A stretch of DNA of 64,000 nt, from assembly GCA_037975125.1 (NCBI GenBank), contig CM075862.1:19131338-19195337 (forward strand). The letters are read 5' to 3'. This DNA is from Latrodectus hesperus (Eukaryota > Arthropoda > Arachnida > Araneae > Theridiidae). Made by a program: the position numbers and the translations under genes. The notes under the pieces were generated by a model. It worked only from the letters and a program-made list of their open reading frames with translations, was not told the origin of the DNA and did not search any database. Below are positions 59,427-64,000 of this stretch, in pieces (the stretch's first letter is position 1; each line of letters starts with the position of its first letter).

Positions 59427-60975
59427 TTAATGGAGTCTAGGTGTATGGATGATTCCTAAAGAGGTTAATCTAGGGAGGACAAAAGCCTCGCATTCATAAA
59501 TTATATGCTTAGCTGTTTCCTCTTGCGTATGACATTTCCTACAGATAGGGTCTTGCTGAAACAGTCCCATTTTATGGAGGTGTTTTCTGAAATAATAGTG
59601 CCCAGTTATGAAGCCTACGATTGAACGTATCTTCTGCCTAGAGCATCTTAGAATTTCAGAGGCAATCCTTGCTGATGATCCACAGATCATACTTTTAGCG
59701 TGGGTTTAACCAGGAGTGTTGAGCCAAGCTTCATACATCTTCCGTTTTTCGCATCTAAGAACATTGGGTTTTGCGGTCTTCAAATTGATACCACAAAAAG
59801 GTTCTGCACCAATGGGAGCAAAAGACGATCCTTGTTTAGCAAGTTCATCAGCCCTTTCATTACCTTTAATACCTTTGTGCCCTGGCACCCATACAAGGAT
59901 CGCCTTGTTTCTAGTTACCAGTTCTGTAAGAAGGTTTGTACATTCCAAAATCATTTTAGATTCGATTTCGAAAGAACTGAGCGTTTTTAAAGCGGCTTGA
60001 CTGGCACTAAAAATGAGAATCCACTTAGCGTGGTAGCTATTCCTCATATTTAGTAGCAGACAGTAGATAATACCCGAAACTTCTGCCTGGTAGACCGCAG
60101 TGTATCGCCCAAGGCTTACAGATAAGCTGGTTCTTGGTGACACGCCACATACTCCCAATCCCATGAGGCAGTTTTTCTGTGATCCATCTGTGTACCACAT
60201 TAGATCTCCTGTTTTAGTTTCGAACATGTTGTTATTCCATTCGTCTCTAGTTGGAAAAACTATTTCAAACGTCCTTTCAAACATGTATGACTTTTCCATG
60301 ATGTCCGAGGGCATCAGGAAAGTAGGATCTTGAATTTTCCTGGTAATTCCCCAGTGCTCTTTGGCAACAGGTTGGTCGTACCATTGGTTTTGTTGCTTCA
60401 TTCTGTATGCAGTCATTCTGGCAGTGTTGCAGATGAAGATGTCTAAGCGAGACAGATCCAACATAACTTTCCATGCTCTGTTTGGTGACGAGGACATTGC
60501 TCCTGTAATGCAGAGACAGTGCAGTCTTTGTAGACCTCCTAGTCTGTCAGTCTTCTGTTCCACCTTACGCCACCAGATCACACAGGCATATGTAAGAATA
60601 GGCCTGACAATAGCTGTGTACATCCACAATATCAGTTTTTGATGTAGACCCCAGTTTTTACCAAGTATTCGCCTGCAAATCATAATGTTTTTCTTTGCTC
60701 GGTTAATTTTATCATCAATGTGCTTATTCAAGGTGAGTTTTTGGTCTAAATAAATGCCCAGATACTTCACCTCTGAAGGCACATTGATATCAACATCAAA
60801 AAGTCTTGGTATGAAAAAACCCTTCCATTTTTTGCGTGTAAAAGGTGCAAGGCAGGTTTTCTGAGGATAATCCATCAGGCCCCTATCCATGCACCATTGA
60901 CCTACATAACTTAGAGCATCTTGCATGAGATGACAAGTTATGTCGAAATCTTTGCCAAGGTCCATTGATCGCTAT
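59427..60975 (-). pseudogene. LINE ORF2 C-terminal half: RT thumb, RNase H, CCHC
   Basis: One frame runs from 60965 to 59427 with a single stop (TAA, 59706-59708). It opens with GKDFDITCHLMQDAL, the stretch that in intact proteins follows the RT YADD box. It continues through the thumb (SEVKYLGIYLDQKLTLNKHI, WMYTAIVRPILTYACVIWW). RNase H has YTDGS, QAE and WVPGHKGIKGNERADELAKQ, but the usual SDSQAAL is SASQAAL, so one catalytic Asp is replaced by Ala. Beyond the stop the frame ends with a knuckle, CRKCHTQEETAKHIIYEC (C-x2-C-x8-H-x4-C). The Met at 60965 is a product of the deletion junction and not a real start. Confidence 0.85.
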
Positions 60976-62226
60976 TGAATCTTTGCAAAGAGCGAATGCA
61001 GTGCTCCCCTTCGTTGCTATAAACATCTCTAGCTCCCGGAAAATGGGCTTTGGTCATAATTTCCATGACCTCTTTCGCGGAAGCAGCAAAATTACCCTCC
61101 TCGTCCTTTAAGGTGCCAACGAAAATAGCTTCATCCCTTTTGAGGAGTGTTTGGATTCTAGCTCCTTCAGAGATAGAATCTATCTCTTCACAGAACTTCC
61201 TCCAGGAGTTAATTTTGCTTTGCCTTGCAAGTTTGTTATAATTAGTGAGAGCCGTTTTATAGTTCTCCCGTTTACCATTTTCTTGGCTTCATAAAAAACT
61301 TTCCTAACATTTGTCCTTTCGTTCATTCCTGCTGCTAGAGAGTCATTCCACCAAGGACATTGGACTTACGCTCTCCTAGTGCGAATAGAGCAATTGTTAA
61401 GATAAGAATCTAGAATACTACTGTGCAGAAGGTCTGCTGTAACTTCTAGATCGTAGTTGTCTCTAATAGGTCTGTTCCCGAGCTCAACCAACCCAAACAA
61501 AACCTCCTGGAATTTCTTCCAGTCCTTCTTAACTGGATCTCTAAACATGCGATCCAGACACACATTAGAGTCAATTTCAAAATGGATGTTTTGATGGTCT
61601 GAGCCAGAAGATCTGCCATCTACTTTCCAATTTTTGATATTTTTGCTAATTAGTGTTGTCGCTATAGTAATGTTGATTACTTCAGATTGATTGGAAGTAA
61701 AGAAAGTTGGTTCGTTACCCTAATTTAGAATATCTAATCCGTAGTTTAAAATGAATTCTAAAAGACACTCACCTCTTTTATTTTTGTCCGTACTTCCCCA
61801 GACAACATGGTGAGCATTACAGTCTAGTCCTAGGACTACCTGTAAATTGTCTCTGCAAAAGTTCATGAGCTTGTGCAGAGAATGGTCAGGTGGAGCCTTC
61901 TCTTCATAGGGCAGGTACACAGAGCCAAAAACAATTTCTCTGTCCCCTCCCTCTATGTTGAGTCTGACTTTCACGGCTGTCAAGTCTCTTAGGATAAATT
62001 CAGAGAGGGGTAAAACCTCAATGTTTTTATGTAAGAGTATGCAAGTTCTAGCGTTGCTATTGGTACAATAGATAAGCTTACATTTAGTTCATTTGAGGCC
62101 ACTGATTCTCCCTCTAACCAGCCCGGGATCCTGAATCAGGGCCAGGTGTATATCCCCTGCAAGAAACTTCTTACTGAGGTTAGTGGTACCACTTCTACTG
62201 TGGTGGAGGTTGTCTTGAACTACTTT
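60966..62226 (-). pseudogene. LINE ORF2 N-terminal half: APE-type endonuclease and linker
   Basis: The intact domain nicks target DNA to prime reverse transcription. The frame starts inside the 3' end of ORF1 with NLHHSRSGTTNLS and AGDIHLALIQDPG (family form QEPW, here degenerate). It continues with VFGSVYLPYE, LGLDCNAHHVVWGS, a GNEPTFFTSNQSEVINITIA block and SGSDHQNIHFEI, the catalytic Asp-His end. Stops interrupt it at 62089-62091 (TGA), 61720-61722 (TAG) and 61366-61368 (TAA). A one-base shift lies near 61268. The linker (KINSWRKFCEEIDS, EEGNFAASAKEVMEIMTKAH) runs to about 60966, where it joins directly to post-YADD sequence. Confidence 0.8.
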
Positions 62227-63224
62227 CGGCAGGAGCGAGTTTGTCAAGTACTTTTGCTTGCACTTGGTGAAGTCCGATATGAAACTTATATCCCCTTACA
62301 CCAAGTGTGGTGGCATCTAGTTCATGTACCCTAAGAACGATGGTCTGCCCAGATGGGTCGTTCTTGATGTTAAGAACGCTCCACTCCGTTGGAGTGACCC
62401 CACCGTTCTGTGCCTCAATTTTTCTCAGAACCTCTTTAGGTTCCAGTTTACTACAGATTTTCGGCAGTTTTGTATTTATCTTGGTGGTTCTGACAAGTTT
62501 CTTTGCCTCACCCACCAAGAGGTTTTGCTCCTGCGAGAGGCTTATGTCACTGACAGTCTGTTCCAGCCACTTTGCGCTCCCCAGATCTGCACAGTTGACA
62601 ATAAGTGCCCCATTTTCAAGTTTACAGGATAGGAAGGTTGGGCGAAACCCTCATCATTCCTTCCCATTTTCACGGTTAACAAGAATTCCAGGTCCACTGT
62701 TAGTTTTTCCGGATGACCCTCGATGAGAACAGCCATCTTGACCGCCGTGAGAGCCGCCCTGTAGGTAAATCCCCCAGGTCCTTCTCTTTTGGCAGCCTTT
62801 CTGTTCTTGCCCTGGTCCATCCGGTAGGCGGGACGCTTCTCGCCTTCGGTTGCCTTGAGTTTATCAACCAAAGTCCCCTCGGCGATTTTGCGTTCCTTCA
62901 CCAGCTTCCTTTCTGGGTACCAGAAAGTCTCTCTTTAAGCTTGATTCTGGTCAGAGAGTCAGTCATGCTAGTGATAGCTTCCTGACTTTCACCAGAACAA
63001 GATGGTTTGGGGGTCATTTCTACCTCCTGTGAAGGATTCATTGCTGCCCCTTCACTAGATTGCCTCTGAGTCCCCTTGTCTTGTTCAGCAAAGTCTACTT
63101 CAGAGGCTCCACCTGCAAATACAGAAAGGTTAGTTATTTCTTTTGTCTTTTCAGCCGTAAGATAACAATTAATAAACTCTGGTAATATAACAGTCCACCC
63201 AGCATTGCCTGAGTTACTGGGCAA
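62195..63224 (-). pseudogene. LINE ORF1 (DUF4780-like nucleic-acid-binding protein), frameshifted
   Basis: ORF1 proteins of LINEs coat the element RNA. From MPSNSGNAGWTVILPEF (63224) the frame has a low-complexity Ser/Glu-rich part, then shifts near 62905 into KERKIAEGTLVDKLKATEG and GGFTYRAALTAVKMAVLIEG. It shifts again near 62650 into ALIVNCADLGSAKWLEQTVS, then ends with TPTEWSVLNI and SGQTIVLRVHELDATTLGV before the stop at 62195. The final part resembles the DUF4780 domain of arthropod LINE ORF1 proteins. No zinc knuckle is seen. It overlaps the start of ORF2 by about 30 bases. Both shifts look like single-base changes. Confidence 0.7.
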
Positions 63225-63395
63225 GGCAAAAAAGCTCTAGAAGTTTGCCAGGCAACTAGAGGCTCCGTTAAGACACCGTTACCGCGGTGCCAAATAGTCC
63301 AAGGCATGGGTCGCATAACACCAGGGTTTACATGAGCTGGTTCGCGGCCTCTGATACTATATTCAAGGCTATCCTCTCATTCAGGCCCCAGGAAT
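63225..63395 (-). other. LINE 5' UTR
   Basis: GC-richer sequence that continues past the ORF1 start to CCTGGGGCCTGAATGAG (complement of about 63378-63394), where the AT-rich host sequence resumes. The 60-codon frame at 63134-63316 is probably not used. Confidence 0.55.
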
Positions 63396-64000
63396 ATATT
63401 TGAATCATGTAATTTTAAATAGTTATCACAAAATCTTTAAATTGATAACATCGGAATTTAAAGAAACTAAACATGCTTAAAATCCAGAGGAAAAGTGTCA
63501 AATTTAAATTCTGAAATGTGATGCAATATTTATCATTAAATGAATATTTAAGTATTTGAAGCTTTTTTTGTAAAATTTGTGTGTATTATTTTGAATAACA
63601 ACATATTCAAAATGATGATGCTGACATTTTAACAAGTAAGAGAAGTATCAAGTAAATTTAAATAATTATCATGAAGTCATTTATTTCATTCAGGAAATCT
63701 ATTACATTTAAATTACTTTTAAATATGTTTAAAATTAAATGCAAACTTTCAAATTTAAATCTGTAAATGTGCTATAATATTTACTGTCATAATAATAATG
63801 AAAATTATTGCACATTTGTAATAAATTTATTTTTTAAAAGTCAATATCAAAATTATATTAATATTTTCACTAATTCTTACAATAAAACTATATATATTTT
63901 TATTACCTTAAACAAAATAATTTCTTTATTTAGCAGTTATTCACTATCTATTTATTTAGTGTATTATTAAAGAAATATTTTAAATAAAAAAAGTGTTTCA
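63396..64000. other. AT-rich spacer
   Basis: No recognisable feature. Confidence 0.6.

Larger units (their letters stand above)
59140..63395 (-). mobile_element. Near-full-length LINE with RNase H (I/LOA/Jockey-like), internally deleted
   Basis: Read on the minus strand from about 63395, the order is 5' UTR, ORF1, ORF2 (endonuclease, interdomain, RT thumb, RNase H, CCHC tail) and a structured 3' UTR. The element is conspicuously GC-richer than the host. RNase H plus the CCHC tail places it in the I/LOA/R1/Jockey-type superfamily, but the exact clade cannot be settled by eye. The RT fingers and palm are absent. No poly(A) tail or target-site duplication was found, so both limits are approximate. 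The copy cannot move by itself. Confidence 0.85.

Noticed and set aside
62307..62726. 139-codon plus-strand frame
   Set aside because: Antisense shadow of LINE ORF1, whose minus-strand frames match a known domain.

Overview
This is a very AT-rich stretch of an animal nuclear genome. It has no bacterial or organellar gene arrangement, no operons, and no host gene that I can recognise. Every coding-like segment I can name belongs to a transposable element. The mix of elements points to an arthropod, most likely a spider. It comprises a Penelope-like element with an N-terminal endonuclease (Naiad type), a decayed Tc1-family transposon, a hAT fragment, RNase H-bearing LINEs with the CCHC tail, and tRNA-derived SINE remnants. 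The spider assignment rests on family resemblance recalled from general knowledge, not on a search.

Layout. 0-5.9 kb: AT-rich spacer with a GT-rich run, a long snap-back hairpin (1936-2019) and a (TA)n tract. 5.97-7.2 kb: a GC-richer composite that starts as a tRNA-derived SINE and continues into LTR-like sequence on the minus strand. 10.59-12.02 kb: an end-to-end but heavily mutated Tc1-type transposon, followed by about 90 bp of (CA)n and about 290 bp of (TA)n. 12.5-35.5 kb: spacer with long (TA)n tracts, a tandem duplication near 17.5 kb, a minus-strand SINE near 20.5 kb and one weak decayed reading frame near 25.3 kb. 35.49-36.24 kb: the left end of a hAT transposon (terminus, subterminal repeats, core promoter, BED-like finger), ending abruptly in (TA)n. 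36.2-46 kb: spacer and microsatellites. 46.29-46.43 kb: a 138-bp array of heat-shock-element half-sites in one 5-bp register. 47.4-50.8 kb: the Naiad-type element, with (TA)n on both sides and a perfect 52-bp inverted repeat at its 5' end. 52.9-54.1 kb: LINE debris. 55.57-55.80 kb: a short 5'-truncated LINE insertion with a target-site duplication. 59.1-63.4 kb: a nearly complete minus-strand LINE with ORF1, endonuclease, RT thumb, RNase H and CCHC tail, but with the RT catalytic core missing.

None of the elements looks autonomous. The LINE lacks its RT core and carries frameshifts and stops. The Tc1 and hAT copies are broken. The Penelope-like element is the best preserved: its RT and GIY-YIG residues are intact, but its frame is interrupted by an in-frame TGA, an in-frame TAG and a T-run frameshift. 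The in-frame TGA deserves attention because spider Naiads are reported to encode selenocysteine. The phased heat-shock array and the CpG-rich 45-bp repeats in the LINE 3' UTR are the other unusual signals.
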